From Microvirga subterranea (lineage in GTDB: Bacteria > Pseudomonadota > Alphaproteobacteria > Rhizobiales > Beijerinckiaceae), in assembly GCF_003350535.1 (NCBI RefSeq), contig NZ_QQBB01000001.1, positions 544,727 through 608,726 of the forward strand: 64,000 nt of DNA, written 5' to 3'. Shown piece by piece: positions 17,410 to 29,505 of this stretch. Numbering within the stretch: position 1 is the first letter of the stretch; each line of letters starts with the position of its first letter. The notes beneath the pieces were generated by a model. The model had not been told where the DNA came from. It ran no database searches and worked only from the letters and a program-made list of their open reading frames with translations. The translations under genes and the position numbers were made by a program.

Positions 17410-17942
17410 GGGAAAGATGCTTTCAGATGGGTAAGCAAGTCGCTAGGCAATGTCTTCAGGTAGCCATGCCAATCGATCGGCAAGACCGTGTTGTAGGTAC
17501 CGCGCCACGACTTAATCCGCAGCTCATGATCTCCGGCGGCGATTTGGCGATAGCGGTCCAAATCGCTTGAATATGTGGTGGAACCCAGCTTGCAGCGGCC
17601 CTCATGCCAAACGGAAAGCGTCACGAGCTTCTCGTTCAGAAAGGCACCGATGAGACCGGAAACCCTATCCCGGCTCTCGGCGCCATCATGATCTTGCGGC
17701 CAGGGGAAGTGAGTATGGTAGTCTCCAAACGAGACGGTCACCTCCTCGCCCCAAGTGGAGATTTCGAGCGGGTGCTCATGGGTGATGCCTGCAGGGTCGG
17801 GTATGGTAAGCTCCAAGTAGTCCCCGCCTGAATCCTCATCCTTGAGCCGCCGCACGCACTGAAGCCATTGCGGAAAACACGTTTCCACATAATGCAGGAA
17901 ATCCGCATTGATCGCTTGTGCACTGTCGTCGGCAAGAGGCAT
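17406..17942 (-). CDS. Unknown protein inserted in the histidine operon (178 aa)
   Basis: I do not recognise this product. It is rich in Trp, His and Asp ([51 protein letters not shown]), with no signal sequence or membrane segment. Composition and length suggest a small soluble alpha/beta protein. The bases 17461-17580 are about 55% G+C, against nearly 70% in neighbouring his genes, which suggests later acquisition. Its end overlaps the hisE start (ATGA-type), so it is translated with the operon. An upstream ATG at 17966 lies inside a palindromic repeat; the ATG at 17942 has a GGGA site and is preferred. Confidence 0.7.
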   Translation of the reverse strand: MPLADDSAQAINADFLHYVETCFPQWLQCVRRLKDEDSGGDYLELTIPDPAGITHEHPLEISTWGEEVTVSFGDYHTHFPWPQDHDGAESRDRVSGLIGAFLNEKLVTLSVWHEGRCKLGSTTYSSDLDRYRQIAAGDHELRIKSWRGTYNTVLPIDWHGYLKTLPSDLLTHLKASFP

Positions 17943-17959
17943 GGCTGTCCCGTTAACCC

Positions 17960-18003
17960 TTGTCATCCCCTTCCCGGCCCTCTCGGACCGCCGGGGATGA
18001 CAA
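17960..18003. repeat. Short copy of the GTCATCCCGG palindromic repeat
   Basis: Perfect end arms TTGTCATCCCC and GGGGATGACAA enclose TTCCCGG and the half GGACCGCC. It sits inside the his operon, between hisF and the unknown gene at 17406-17942, and is probably the relic of the event that separated hisF from hisE. Confidence 0.8.
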
Positions 18004-18013
18004 GGAAACCGCC

Positions 18014-18811
18014 TCAGGCCGTCTTGTCCAGGGCCGGCTTGTCCAGCCGCATCTTCAGACCCGCCTTCGCCATGTACTCCTTCGCCTCGGGGACCGAATG
18101 GGTGCCGAAGTGGAAGATCGAAGCGGCGAGCACGGCGCTGGCGTGGCCGTCGCGCACCCCGTCGACCAGATGGTCGAGATTGCCCACGCCGCCGGACGCG
18201 ATGACCGGCACCGGGACCGCGTCCGCGATGGCGCGCACGAGCGCCAGATCGTAGCCGCCCTTGGTGCCGTCCTGGTCCATGGAGGTGACGAGGAGTTCCC
18301 CTGCCCCCAGTTCCGCCACCTGACGCGCGAACGCGACGGCGTCGATCCCGGTCGGGTTACGGCCGCCGTGAGTAAAAATCTCCCAGCGCGGTTCCTCGCT
18401 CCCGCCTGACACCTTCTTGGCGTCGATGGCGACCACGATGCATTGCGCGCCGAACTTTTCCGCGGCCTCGCGTACGAAGTCCGGGTTCTTCACGGCGGCG
18501 GTGTTGATCGACACCTTGTCGGCCCCGGCGAGCAGCAGCCGGCGGATGTCCTCGACCGTGCGCACACCGCCGCCGACGGTCAGAGGCATGAAGCAGGCCT
18601 CGGCCGTGCGCTGCACCACGTCGAGCAGAATGCCGCGGGCCTCGTGGCTCGCGGTGATGTCGAGAAAGCACAATTCGTCGGCGCCCGCGGCGTCATAGGC
18701 CTTGGCGGCCTCGACCGGGTCGCCCGCATCGACCAGGTCGACGAACTGGACACCCTTGACGACGCGGCCGTCCTTCACGTCGAGGCACGGAATGACACGA
18801 ACTTTGAGCAT
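18014..18811 (-). CDS. hisF: Imidazole glycerol phosphate synthase, cyclase subunit (265 aa)
   Basis: (Beta/alpha)8-barrel subunit that uses ammonia from HisH to make imidazole glycerol phosphate and AICAR. The N-terminal [16 protein letters not shown] and the second-half [14 protein letters not shown] carry the two catalytic aspartates. [17 protein letters not shown] is also typical. The ATG at 18811 overlaps the hisA stop; a GTG one codon earlier is an alternative. Confidence 0.97.
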   Translation of the reverse strand: MLKVRVIPCLDVKDGRVVKGVQFVDLVDAGDPVEAAKAYDAAGADELCFLDITASHEARGILLDVVQRTAEACFMPLTVGGGVRTVEDIRRLLLAGADKVSINTAAVKNPDFVREAAEKFGAQCIVVAIDAKKVSGGSEEPRWEIFTHGGRNPTGIDAVAFARQVAELGAGELLVTSMDQDGTKGGYDLALVRAIADAVPVPVIASGGVGNLDHLVDGVRDGHASAVLAASIFHFGTHSVPEAKEYMAKAGLKMRLDKPALDKTA

Positions 18812-19554
18812 CACGCAGGCTCCTTGCGCACGGAGCGGAGCAGCGCCAGCGCCTGGTCCGGGTCGATGCGGCCGTCATAGAGGGCGCGGCCCGAGATGGC
18901 GCCGCCGAGCACGGCGCAGTCGGGATGGGTCAGGCGCTCGATATCGGCCATGGAGGCGAGGCCGCCGGACGCGATGACCGGGATCGACACGGCGCGGGCG
19001 AGCGCCAGCGTCATCGGGATGTTGAGGCCCTTGAGGATGCCGTCGCGGGCGATGTCCGTGTAGATGATGGCGGCGACGCCCGCATCCTCGAAGCGGCGGC
19101 CGAGCTCCTCGGCCGTGAGGGTCGAGGTCTGGGCCCAGCCCTCCACGGCCACGAGCCCGTCCTTGGCGTCGATGCCGACCGCGACCTTGCCCGGATGGCG
19201 GCGCGCCGCCTCGCGGACGAAGTCGGGATCGCGCACGGCCGCCGTGCCGATGATCACCCGGGCGACGCCCTTGGCGAGCCAGCCCTCGACGGTCTTCATG
19301 TCGCGGATGCCGCCCCCGAGCTGCACCGGGATGCGGATGCGCCCGAGGATGGCCTCCACGGCGGCGGCGTTCATGGGCTTGCCGGCGAAGGCCCCGTCGA
19401 GGTCGACCACGTGCAGCCACTCGAAGCCCTGCGCTTCGAAAGCAGCGGCTTGCGCGGCCGGATCGTCGTTGAACACGGTCGCCTGGTCCATGTCGCCCTG
19501 GACGAGGCGGACGCAGCGGCCTTCTTTGAGATCGATGGCGGGAAAGAGGATCAC
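18811..19554 (-). CDS. hisA: ProFAR isomerase (247 aa)
   Basis: Barrel enzyme converting ProFAR to PRFAR, the substrate of HisHF. Catalytic Asp is in [18 protein letters not shown], with the matching second-half motif [13 protein letters not shown]. Translation probably begins at the GTG at 19554, which overlaps the hisH stop (GTGA) and gives the family start M-I-L-F-P. A GTG three codons earlier (19563) is possible. Confidence 0.96.
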   Translation of the reverse strand: MILFPAIDLKEGRCVRLVQGDMDQATVFNDDPAAQAAAFEAQGFEWLHVVDLDGAFAGKPMNAAAVEAILGRIRIPVQLGGGIRDMKTVEGWLAKGVARVIIGTAAVRDPDFVREAARRHPGKVAVGIDAKDGLVAVEGWAQTSTLTAEELGRRFEDAGVAAIIYTDIARDGILKGLNIPMTLALARAVSIPVIASGGLASMADIERLTHPDCAVLGGAISGRALYDGRIDPDQALALLRSVRKEPA

Positions 19555-20201
19555 GGGCGCCACCTCAGGAAGTTGGCAATGAGCCTGAGGCCGAGGGCCT
19601 GGCTCTTTTCGGGGTGAAACTGGGTTCCGACGATATTGTCCCGGCCCACGACGGCCGTGACCGGCCCACCGTAATCGGTGACGGCGACCACCTCGTCCGG
19701 GTCGGCCGGCTGGAGCGCGTAGGAATGCACGAAATAGGCGTGCAGCCCGTCCGGTCCGGTCGGAATGCCGTCGAGCAGCGGATGGTTCTTCCGCACCTCC
19801 AGGGTATTCCAGCCCATATGCGGGATCTTGAGCGAGGGATCGACAGGATCGATCGCCTTCACGTCGCCGCGGATCCAGTCGAGGCCGTAGCTCGTGGTGT
19901 GCTCCAGGCCGCGGGTCGCCGTGAGCTGCATGCCGACGCAGATGCCCAAGAAAGGCCTGCCCTGCCGGCGCACGGTCTCCTCAAGCGCGTCGACCATGCC
20001 GGCCACGGAATCGAGGCCGCGGCGGCAATCCGCGAAGGCGCCGACGCCCGGCAGCACGATGCGGCCCGCAGTGCGGACCTTTTGCGGATCCGACGTGACG
20101 AGGATCTCCTCGTCGAGCCCCGCCTCGCGGGCGGCGCGCTCGAAGGCCTTGGCGGCGGAGTGCAGGTTGCCCGAGCCGTAATCAATGATGGCGACGCTCA
20201 C
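19551..20201 (-). CDS. hisH: Imidazole glycerol phosphate synthase, glutaminase subunit (216 aa)
   Basis: Class I glutamine amidotransferase feeding ammonia to HisF. The nucleophile Cys88 is in [10 protein letters not shown], and the His-Glu pair in [13 protein letters not shown]. The start is the GTG at 20201, overlapping the stop of the DUF2628 gene. The frame remains open much further upstream only because it shadows that gene. Confidence 0.96.
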   Translation of the reverse strand: MSVAIIDYGSGNLHSAAKAFERAAREAGLDEEILVTSDPQKVRTAGRIVLPGVGAFADCRRGLDSVAGMVDALEETVRRQGRPFLGICVGMQLTATRGLEHTTSYGLDWIRGDVKAIDPVDPSLKIPHMGWNTLEVRKNHPLLDGIPTGPDGLHAYFVHSYALQPADPDEVVAVTDYGGPVTAVVGRDNIVGTQFHPEKSQALGLRLIANFLRWRP

Positions 20202-20701
20202 CGGGGACGCTCCGCATCGGGAAAGAGGCCGATCACGGGTTCGGACCTCAGGGGTGAGAAGACCGGCGCGGGCGCCGGCGATGGAGCCGGGCTGCGCACG
20301 GGCGCGGGTCCGGCGCTGCGGTCGAGCCAGCGGGCGAAGGCCTTGGTCTCGGCCTCGTCCCGGTCGGAGGCCGAGACCACGTCGACGACGGGGCGGCCGC
20401 GGCGGCCAAGCGTCCAGCGCCGCAGGCTGTTGGCCTCGAGCCCGATCAGGCACGAGAGCAGCAGATGCGCGGCGACGCCGGCCGCGGGCGTCACATTCAG
20501 CAGGTTCAGGGCCAGGTCGAACGCGACGAGGACCAGCAGCACGCCGAGGCCGGCGAGCCAGAGCCGGTGCGCGAAGAACCACAGGAAGGTGAAGATGAAG
20601 GCGCCCCAGGAGAAGGCGTCCTTCACCAGATCGGCTTGCTCCAATGCCGCCGGGTCACCCGGCCGCGCATCGGCCGGGAGGTGCAGGGTAAAGGTCGTCA
20701 T
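20198..20701 (-). CDS. DUF2628 membrane protein in his operon (167 aa)
   Basis: The N-terminal half matches DUF2628: a short polar start, then [20 protein letters not shown], two further helices ([37 protein letters not shown]) and [10 protein letters not shown]. The C-terminal 60 residues are Pro/Ala-rich and probably disordered. It lies between hisB and hisH with a four-base overlap, an arrangement seen in other Hyphomicrobiales. A role in histidine synthesis is not established. Confidence 0.88.
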   Translation of the reverse strand: MTTFTLHLPADARPGDPAALEQADLVKDAFSWGAFIFTFLWFFAHRLWLAGLGVLLVLVAFDLALNLLNVTPAAGVAAHLLLSCLIGLEANSLRRWTLGRRGRPVVDVVSASDRDEAETKAFARWLDRSAGPAPVRSPAPSPAPAPVFSPLRSEPVIGLFPDAERPR

Positions 20702-20714
20702 GGCGTTTCCGTCC

Positions 20715-21305
20715 TTAAAGCGTGCCCTTGGTGGAGGGAACGCGCCCCTCCTCCCTTGGGTCCACAGCCACCGCCTGACGCAAGGCCCGTGCCAATCCCT
20801 TGAAGCAGCTCTCGGCGATGTGGTGGCTGTTCGCGCCGTAGAGCGTCTCCACGTGCAGGGTCAGGCCCGCATTGATGGCGAAGGCCTGGAAGAACTCGCG
20901 CACCAGCTCCGTGTCGAAGGCGCCGATCTTTTCGGTCGGGAAGGTCGTGCGGAACACCAGGAACGGCCGGCCCGAAATGTCGACCGCGAGCCGCGTCAGG
21001 GTTTCGTCCATCGGCAGGTGGATATCGGCGTAGCGGGTGATGCCCTTCTTGTCGCCAAGTGCCTGCAGAAGCGCCTGCCCGAGCGCGATGCCGGTGTCCT
21101 CGGTCGTATGATGCTGGTCCACGTGCAGGTCGCCGGTCACCTTCACGGCCAGGTCGAACAGGCCGTGCCGGGCGAAGAGCTCGAGCATATGGTCGAGGAA
21201 GCCGACCCCGGTGGAGATCTCGGCCTTGCCGGTGCCATCGAGGGCGATCGACAGGGACACATCGGTCTCGGCGGTGCGACGGCTGACGCTCGCGGAGCGC
21301 ATCAT
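20715..21305 (-). CDS. hisB: Imidazoleglycerol-phosphate dehydratase (196 aa)
   Basis: Dehydrates imidazole glycerol phosphate to imidazole acetol phosphate. Metal-binding motifs [25 protein letters not shown] and [18 protein letters not shown] are complete. An AGGA site lies six bases before the first of two tandem ATGs (21305, 21302); the ATG at 21305 was chosen. It is the first gene of the leftward his operon and is divergent from hslV. Confidence 0.96.
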   Translation of the reverse strand: MMRSASVSRRTAETDVSLSIALDGTGKAEISTGVGFLDHMLELFARHGLFDLAVKVTGDLHVDQHHTTEDTGIALGQALLQALGDKKGITRYADIHLPMDETLTRLAVDISGRPFLVFRTTFPTEKIGAFDTELVREFFQAFAINAGLTLHVETLYGANSHHIAESCFKGLARALRQAVAVDPREEGRVPSTKGTL

Positions 21306-21496
21306 CAAGGATCCTTCGAGGAATGAGAAACGCAGGCCTTCTATCAAGCCGCGGCGAGAAACACCACCTTCAACACGGCGCGCGTTGCTTTTGAGCGACG
21401 GATGCTTAAGTCAGGGCCTTGAGGCGGCAACGGAGCCCTGCCCCGGCCGCGTCCCGCCGATTGCCAGGCCGTTTCATTTTCCGGAGTATTTTCCTC

Positions 21497-22051
21497 GTGT
21501 CACAGGACGCCCTCCCCAGCATGCACGCCACCACGATACTGATGGTCCGCAAAGGCGGCCGCGTGGTCATCGGCGGCGACGGACAGGTCAGCCTCGGCCA
21601 GACCATCGTGAAGGGCAACGCCCGGAAGGTGCGCCGCCTCGCCAAGGGCGGGGTGATCGGCGGCTTCGCGGGCTCGACCGCGGACGCCTTCACGCTGTTC
21701 GAGCGCCTGGAGGCGAAGCTGGAGCAGTATCCGGGCCAGCTCACCCGCGCCTGCGTCGAGCTCACCAAGGACTGGCGCACCGACCGTTACTTACGCCGCC
21801 TGGAGGCGATGATGCTCGTGGCCGACAAGGATGTGGGCCTGCTGCTGTCCGGTTCGGGCGACGTGCTGGAGCCGGAGGGCGGCATCATGGCGATCGGCTC
21901 CGGCGGCAACTACGCGCTGGCGGCCGCCCGGGCGCTGGCGGATTACGAGACCGATGCCGAGGCGATGGTGCGCCGCTCGCTCCAGATTGCCGCCGACATC
22001 TGCGTCTATACCAACGCGAACATCGTCATCGAAACGCTGGAAACGGAATAA
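21497..22051 (+). CDS. hslV: ATP-dependent protease subunit HslV (184 aa)
   Basis: Proteasome-like threonine peptidase of the HslUV complex. The catalytic threonine follows the processed N-terminus in [13 protein letters not shown], and [20 protein letters not shown] and [16 protein letters not shown] are typical. The GTG at 21497 has a GGAG element 11 bases upstream and gives 184 residues. The ATG at 21521 is an alternative that would leave only a short propeptide. It is separated from hslU by a palindromic repeat. Confidence 0.94.
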   Translation: MSQDALPSMHATTILMVRKGGRVVIGGDGQVSLGQTIVKGNARKVRRLAKGGVIGGFAGSTADAFTLFERLEAKLEQYPGQLTRACVELTKDWRTDRYLRRLEAMMLVADKDVGLLLSGSGDVLEPEGGIMAIGSGGNYALAAARALADYETDAEAMVRRSLQIAADICVYTNANIVIETLETE

Positions 22052-22061
22052 TCCGACTGCG

Positions 22062-22172
22062 TGTCATCCCCGGCGGTCCGAAGGACCGGGAAGGGGATCC
22101 GGACACGAGGCATCTTGATTGTGGATTCCCTTCCCCTTCGATGGCCATCGCTATCGAAGGCCGGGGATGACA
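22062..22172. repeat. Palindromic intergenic repeat, GTCATCCCGG family, copy 4
   Basis: Starts TGTCATCCCCGGCGGTCCGA, ends GGCCGGGGATGACA, and has the inner arms GGGAAGGGGATCC and GGATTCCCTTCCCC. It lies between hslV and hslU and ends 13 bases before the hslU start, so any transcript of both genes contains the hairpin. Confidence 0.85.
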
Positions 22173-22185
22173 ACGGAAAACATGA

Positions 22186-23499
22186 ATGACCATCTTCTCT
22201 CCCCGTGAAATCGTCTCCGAACTCGACCGCTACATCGTCGGCCAGAACGACGCCAAGCGCGCGGTCGCCATCGCGCTGCGCAACCGCTGGCGCCGCCAGC
22301 AGCTCGAAGGCTCGCTGCGCGAGGAGGTCGCGCCCAAGAACATCCTGATGATCGGCCCGACGGGCTGCGGCAAGACCGAGATCTCCCGCCGCCTCGCGCG
22401 GCTCGCCAATGCGCCCTTCCTGAAGGTCGAGGCCACCAAGTTCACGGAGGTCGGTTATGTGGGCCGCGACGTGGAGCAGATCGTGCGCGACCTCGTGGAG
22501 GTCGGCATCGGTCTCGTGAAGGAGGAGCGCCGCAAGCAGGTCCAGGCCAAGGCCCACATCGCGGCGGAAGAGCGCGTGCTCGACGCCCTCGTGGGGGCCA
22601 CGTCGAGCGCCGCCACCCGCGACTCCTTCCGGCGCAAGCTGCGCGCCAACGAGCTCGACGACAAGGAGATCGAGATCGAGCTGCAAGCGTCGGGCTCGGG
22701 CGGCATGCCCATGTTCGAGATCCCCGGCATGCCGGGCGCGTCGGTGGGCGCCATCAACCTGTCCGACATGTTCGGCAAGGCCTTCGGCGGGCAGCGCAAG
22801 ACCCGCCGCACCACGGTGCGCGAGGCCTACGAGCCGCTCATCGCCGAGGAGGCCGACAAGCTCATCGACCAGGACGCCATCGTGCAGGAGGCGATCCGCC
22901 AGGTGGAGGACAACGGCATCGTGTTCCTCGACGAGATCGACAAGATCTGCGTCCGCGAGGGCCGCACCGGCGGCGGCGACGTCTCTCGCGAGGGCGTGCA
23001 GCGCGACCTGCTGCCGCTGATCGAGGGCACCACCGTGTCGACCAAGCACGGCCCAGTGAAGACCGACCACATCCTGTTCATCGCGTCGGGCGCGTTCCAC
23101 GTGTCGAAGCCGTCGGACCTGCTGCCGGAGCTGCAGGGCCGCCTTCCGATCCGCGTCGAGCTCTCGCCCCTCACGGTCGAGGATTTCAAGCGCATCCTCA
23201 CCGAGACGGAGGCGAGCCTCATCAAGCAGACCATCGCGCTCATGCGCACGGAGGGCGTGGAGGTCACCTTCACGGACGACGCCATCGACGCGCTCGCGAA
23301 GGTCGCCGTCGAGGTGAACGACTCGGTGGAGAACATCGGCGCCCGCCGCCTCCAGACCGTGCTGGAGCGCGTCCTCGACGACATCTCCTTCACGGCGCCC
23401 GACCGCTCGGGCGAGACGGTCACCATCGACGCCGCCTATGTGCGCGGCGAGGTGGAGAGCCTGGCCCGGAACACGGACCTGAGCCGCTTCATCCTCTGA
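22186..23499 (+). CDS. hslU: HslU ATPase/unfoldase (437 aa)
   Basis: AAA+ unfoldase that feeds proteins into HslV. The N-terminal [20 protein letters not shown], the Walker [18 protein letters not shown], the Walker [12 protein letters not shown] and the C-terminal [16 protein letters not shown] are all intact. The I-domain between about residues 110 and 240 is present, and the last residues (TDLSRFIL) resemble the C-terminal tail that docks into HslV. Confidence 0.97.
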   Translation: MTIFSPREIVSELDRYIVGQNDAKRAVAIALRNRWRRQQLEGSLREEVAPKNILMIGPTGCGKTEISRRLARLANAPFLKVEATKFTEVGYVGRDVEQIVRDLVEVGIGLVKEERRKQVQAKAHIAAEERVLDALVGATSSAATRDSFRRKLRANELDDKEIEIELQASGSGGMPMFEIPGMPGASVGAINLSDMFGKAFGGQRKTRRTTVREAYEPLIAEEADKLIDQDAIVQEAIRQVEDNGIVFLDEIDKICVREGRTGGGDVSREGVQRDLLPLIEGTTVSTKHGPVKTDHILFIASGAFHVSKPSDLLPELQGRLPIRVELSPLTVEDFKRILTETEASLIKQTIALMRTEGVEVTFTDDAIDALAKVAVEVNDSVENIGARRLQTVLERVLDDISFTAPDRSGETVTIDAAYVRGEVESLARNTDLSRFIL

Positions 23500-23556
23500 C
23501 GACAACTCCCCGAGCCTCGTCCCGGCGCGACCGCCTGGGCGAGGCGAGGGGAGGCG

Positions 23557-24543
23557 TCACTTGTTGCTGCCGACGATGGCCTCGTACTGGATCTTGAACA
23601 GGCTCGGGTCCATCCGGCGGCCCTTCTCGGCCTTGTTCAGCACCACGATGGTCTGGAAACCCTGCGGGTCGACGATGCGCCACTGGGTCAGGGTCTCGAT
23701 CGCCGGGTCGAAATAGAGCGTGATGCGCGAGGTGCCGCCGAGCGTCGAGCGGTCCTCGAGCGAGATGCGGACCGAATCGCCGTCGTTGGTGATGCCCCGG
23801 ATGGCGATGTCCTGGCCGAGGCTGACCTGCTCGCGCAGCAGGAACTTCAGGGGCGTCTGCGAGATCGAATAGAGGTCCTGGGTGGCGAGCTTGCGGTCAC
23901 GCACCGCCACCGACGAGCCGTCGGCGACCACCTCAAGGGTGGCGGGCGGATCGTATTCGAAGCGCAGCTTGCTCGGGCGCTGGAGATAGAGCGTTCCGCC
24001 GAGCTTGCGCCCGTCGCCGCCGACTTGCGTGAAATCCGCCAGCAGAGTGCCGAGATTGGTGAAATAGGCGTTCGCCCGCTCGACGATCTCCCGGTTCGAC
24101 AGGGTTTCGATCCGAGCGGCGGCGACCGGCTTCGGGGCGATCTCGATGGGCCCGGCCGAGGCCACTTGGGCGGGAGCCTGCGGCGCGTTCGGGGGAGCTG
24201 CTGCCGGCCGGACCGCCCGAGGAGGTAGGGGCGGGGGCTGCATGTCGGGCCGTGCGCGCACGACGATCGGATCCGGTTCCGGAGCCTCCAAGGCGGCTTC
24301 CTCGACCACGGCCTCGGGCTCCTGGTCAGGGGAGGGCGCCGGGTGCTGGAACGTCGTGGTGGGCAGGGGCGCGGCCGAGAGGGTGAAGCCCTGGGCCATC
24401 GACGCGATGCTGGGGCCCTCCACCGGATGGGACGGCGGCCGGAACAGATGGGCGACCGGGTCCTCGGCCATGGCCGGCAACGCTCCCGCGCCGAAAGAGG
24501 CGGCGAGGATCGTCACGAGACTGGCAAGGCCGGAACGGCGCAT
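23557..24543 (-). CDS. lolA: LolA-type outer-membrane lipoprotein carrier with long proline-rich N-terminus (328 aa)
   Basis: Periplasmic carrier that moves lipoproteins from LolCDE to the outer membrane. A signal sequence (LASLVTILAASFGAGALPAMA) is followed by about 105 residues rich in Pro, Ala and Glu. The LolA domain then runs from about residue 145 ([40 protein letters not shown]) to the C-terminus. The family norm is near 200 residues, so the linker is an addition. The ATG at 24543 has an AAGGGAG site nine bases upstream; the ATG at 24552 overlaps that site and is unlikely. Confidence 0.88.
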   Translation of the reverse strand: MRRSGLASLVTILAASFGAGALPAMAEDPVAHLFRPPSHPVEGPSIASMAQGFTLSAAPLPTTTFQHPAPSPDQEPEAVVEEAALEAPEPDPIVVRARPDMQPPPLPPRAVRPAAAPPNAPQAPAQVASAGPIEIAPKPVAAARIETLSNREIVERANAYFTNLGTLLADFTQVGGDGRKLGGTLYLQRPSKLRFEYDPPATLEVVADGSSVAVRDRKLATQDLYSISQTPLKFLLREQVSLGQDIAIRGITNDGDSVRISLEDRSTLGGTSRITLYFDPAIETLTQWRIVDPQGFQTIVVLNKAEKGRRMDPSLFKIQYEAIVGSNK

Positions 24544-24646
24544 TCGGATCATCTCCCTTCAGGCACCCGTCTTAGCGGCTGCGCTTGTCGCCCGATATGG
24601 CAACAGAATGACGCATCCGCAAAGCCAAGGTTCCCGGCGGGGGCTT

Positions 24647-27232
<2,586 letters not shown>

Positions 27233-27378
27233 GGAAAGACTGGAAACCCGAGCGTGAGTGACGGATTCCCACTGTAGGAAAGCCAGGTTAAGCGTCCTTT
27301 AACCCTACCGGACCCTTTCGCCTGTTGACGGAACGGCTCCGGCGCACCAGTGTCCGGCCCATGACGGGCAAGGCATCC

Positions 27379-27747
27379 ATGACGGGCTGGAAGCGCACCG
27401 CACTGACGGTGATGCTGGCCTATGTGCTGGCCCTTCAGGCCCTGCTGCTCTCCATGAGCGGCGCCGTCCAGGCCACCTCGGGCCATTCGCCGCAGGGGGT
27501 GCTGTGCATCTCCGATCCCGGTGCCGGCCCGGACCACCAGGGCCCGGCCAAGGCTCATGACGGCTTGTGCTGCATCCTCGGCTGCCACGGAGCCGGACAC
27601 GGCGGCGGGTTGCCGCCCGCCCTGGCGTCGACCGACGGCCGACTGCCGCCGGTCGCGGCCGCCCCCGTCGTGCCGGAGGCGCCCACGCTCCGCCTGTCCT
27701 CGAACGTCCTTCCTGTCGGCTCGCGCGCCCCGCCGCGCCTCGGGTGA
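27379..27747 (+). CDS. DUF2946-type secreted protein of copper cluster (122 aa)
   Basis: The N-terminus is a signal or anchor (ALTVMLAYVLALQALLLSMSG), followed by a Cys/His-rich stretch (HDGLCCILGCHGAGHGG) and the short R-x-P-P-R tail common in DUF2946. The family is often found beside copper-handling genes. An AAGG element lies six bases before the ATG at 27379; the ATG at 27361 lacks one. It precedes the YcnI-PCuAC gene by 45 bases. Metal binding is inferred from the Cys/His content. Confidence 0.7.
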   Translation: MTGWKRTALTVMLAYVLALQALLLSMSGAVQATSGHSPQGVLCISDPGAGPDHQGPAKAHDGLCCILGCHGAGHGGGLPPALASTDGRLPPVAAAPVVPEAPTLRLSSNVLPVGSRAPPRLG

Positions 27748-27792
27748 TCTCCCCGCGAAGACCCCAACCAAGCCAACAGGATTGTTTCGATC

Positions 27793-28743
27793 ATGACCAC
27801 GTCATCTCCCGCCGGCGCGCTCGTCGCGGCCGCGCTTCTCGCCATATCCACGCCCGCCCTCGCGCATGTGTCGTTCGAAACCGCGCAGGCCGCGCCCGAC
27901 AGCACGTACAAGGGCGTGCTGGGCATCCCCCACGGCTGCGACGGCCAGCCGACTCTGAAGGTGCGCATCCGCATCCCGGAGGGCGTCATCGACGCCAGGC
28001 CGATGCCGAAGGCGGGCTGGACGCTCGAAACCGTAAGGGCGCCTTACGCCAGGACCTACCGGCTTCACGGCAAGCCGGTCTCCGAGGGCGTGACCGAGAT
28101 CGTCTGGTCGGGCTCGCTGGAGGACGGCCACTACGACGAGTTCACGTTCCAAGCCCGGATCACCGACGCCTTCCGGGGCGGCACGACCGTGTACTTCCCG
28201 GTCGAGCAGACCTGTGCCAACGGCACCGAGGCATGGACCGAAATCCCGGCCGACGGCCAGGACCCGCACAGCCTCAAGTCGCCCGCGCCGGGCGTGCGGC
28301 TCGTGGGAGCGGCCAGCGCGGTCCGGTCCGACACGGCGGGCCCGCTCAAGGTCGAGGAGGCCTGGTCGCGGGCGACGCCGCCCGGCGCCAAGGTCGGTGG
28401 CGGCTACCTCAAGGTGACCAACACCGGATCGCAGTCGGACCGGCTCACGGGCGGCACCCTCCCGCAGGCCGGCCGCGTCGAGGTGCATTCCATGGCGCTC
28501 GACGGCACGGTCATGCGCATGGCGCCGGTCGAGGGCGGGCTCGAGATCAAGCCGGGCGAGACGGTCGAGTTGAAGCCGGGAGGCTACCACCTCATGTTCA
28601 TGGACCTGAAGGAGCCGCTGACCCCCGGACAGGTGCTCAAGGGCACGCTGGTGTTCGAGAAGGCGGGAGCCGTGGACGTGCAATACCCGGTGCAGCCTCT
28701 CGGGGCGCAGGGCGCGCCGCCGGCCGGGCACTCGCACCACTGA
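27793..28743 (+). CDS. YcnI (DUF1775)-PCuAC fusion copper protein (316 aa)
   Basis: A signal peptide ends ALA at residue 24, leaving His25 as the mature N-terminus, the known copper ligand of YcnI. The DUF1775 domain spans about residues 25-155 (LGIPHGCDGQPTLKVRIRIP, PMPKAGWTLE). The PCu(A)C domain follows from about 178 to 305, with the H-x-M and M-x-M ligands VEVHSM and VMRMAP and GGYHLMFMDLKEPL. The tail ends GHSHH. Both halves are periplasmic copper-handling modules, here in one chain between a DUF2946 gene and SCO, which suggests delivery of copper to cytochrome oxidase CuA. Confidence 0.92.
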   Translation: MTTSSPAGALVAAALLAISTPALAHVSFETAQAAPDSTYKGVLGIPHGCDGQPTLKVRIRIPEGVIDARPMPKAGWTLETVRAPYARTYRLHGKPVSEGVTEIVWSGSLEDGHYDEFTFQARITDAFRGGTTVYFPVEQTCANGTEAWTEIPADGQDPHSLKSPAPGVRLVGAASAVRSDTAGPLKVEEAWSRATPPGAKVGGGYLKVTNTGSQSDRLTGGTLPQAGRVEVHSMALDGTVMRMAPVEGGLEIKPGETVELKPGGYHLMFMDLKEPLTPGQVLKGTLVFEKAGAVDVQYPVQPLGAQGAPPAGHSHH

Positions 28744-28773
28744 CGCGGACCGGTTGATCCCAGGAGACGACAC

Positions 28774-29373
28774 ATGATCCTCAAGCGATCGCTCATCCTG
28801 CCGCTCAGCGTCTTCCTCGTGGCGGCCCTCACGCTCCTCGCCACGATCCTGGTGCTGGTGCCCGAGCCGCAGCAGAACGGGTCCCGCGTGCCGATCGGCG
28901 GCCCGTTCCGGCTCACCTCGCAGGAGGGCAAGCCGTTCACCGACCAGGACCTGAAGGGCAAGCCCTTCGTGGTGTTCTTCGGCTTCACCCATTGCCCGGA
29001 GGTCTGCCCCACCACCCTCTACGACCTGACCCAGGACCTGGAGGCGCTCGGCAAGGACGCGGACAAGCTGAGGGTGGCGTTCATCACGGTCGATCCGGCC
29101 CAGGACACGCCGGAGCTGATGAAGACCTACCTATCCTCCTTCGACCCGCGCATCGTGGGCCTCACCGGCACCGAGGAGGAGATCGCCGCCGCGGCCCGCG
29201 CCTACAAGGTCTTCTACCGCAAGGTGCCGCTGGATTCCGGCGGCTACACCATGGACCACACCGCCTCGATCTTCCTGATGGACTCCAAGGGCGACTTCTA
29301 CGGCACGTCCAACTTCCAGGAGGCCCAGGACGTGCGCCGCGCCAAGCTGCGGCAGCTTGTGAAGAACGGGTGA
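28774..29373 (+). CDS. SCO/SenC-family copper chaperone (199 aa)
   Basis: Membrane-anchored thioredoxin-fold protein involved in CuA assembly or thiol redox control. The N-terminal anchor (LILPLSVFLVAALTLLATIL) is followed by the copper site CPEVC (Cys74, Cys78) and the distal histidine His162 in YTMDHTASIF. All three ligands are present. It starts 30 bases after the YcnI-PCuAC stop with a GGAG site, so the three genes form a copper operon. No cytochrome oxidase gene is in the window. Confidence 0.94.
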   Translation: MILKRSLILPLSVFLVAALTLLATILVLVPEPQQNGSRVPIGGPFRLTSQEGKPFTDQDLKGKPFVVFFGFTHCPEVCPTTLYDLTQDLEALGKDADKLRVAFITVDPAQDTPELMKTYLSSFDPRIVGLTGTEEEIAAAARAYKVFYRKVPLDSGGYTMDHTASIFLMDSKGDFYGTSNFQEAQDVRRAKLRQLVKNG

Positions 29374-29388
29374 GGATGCCTTCCTCCC

Positions 29389-29430
29389 CGTCATTCCGGG
29401 CTCAGCCCTGCGGGCTGCCCCGGAATGACA
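29389..29430. repeat. Short inverted repeat, GTCATTCCGGG type
   Basis: CGTCATTCCGGGCTCAGCCC pairs with GGGCTGCCCCGGAATGACA. It lies in the gap between the convergent SCO and amtB genes, beside the shared terminator. Confidence 0.7.
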
Positions 29431-29443
29431 TTGCAGGAACAAG

Positions 29444-29474
29444 AAAAGCCCCGGCCGCAAGGCCGGGGCTTTCC
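29444..29474. terminator. Bidirectional rho-independent terminator between SCO gene and amtB
   Basis: A perfect stem GCCCCGGCC / GGCCGGGGC with a GCAA loop, flanked by A-rich sequence on the left and TTTCC on the right. It gives a good U-tract on the minus strand (amtB) and a weaker one on the plus strand. Confidence 0.85.
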
Positions 29475-29505
29475 ATTGCCGAGCCCTCTGGAGGCTTTGA
29501 AGGGC

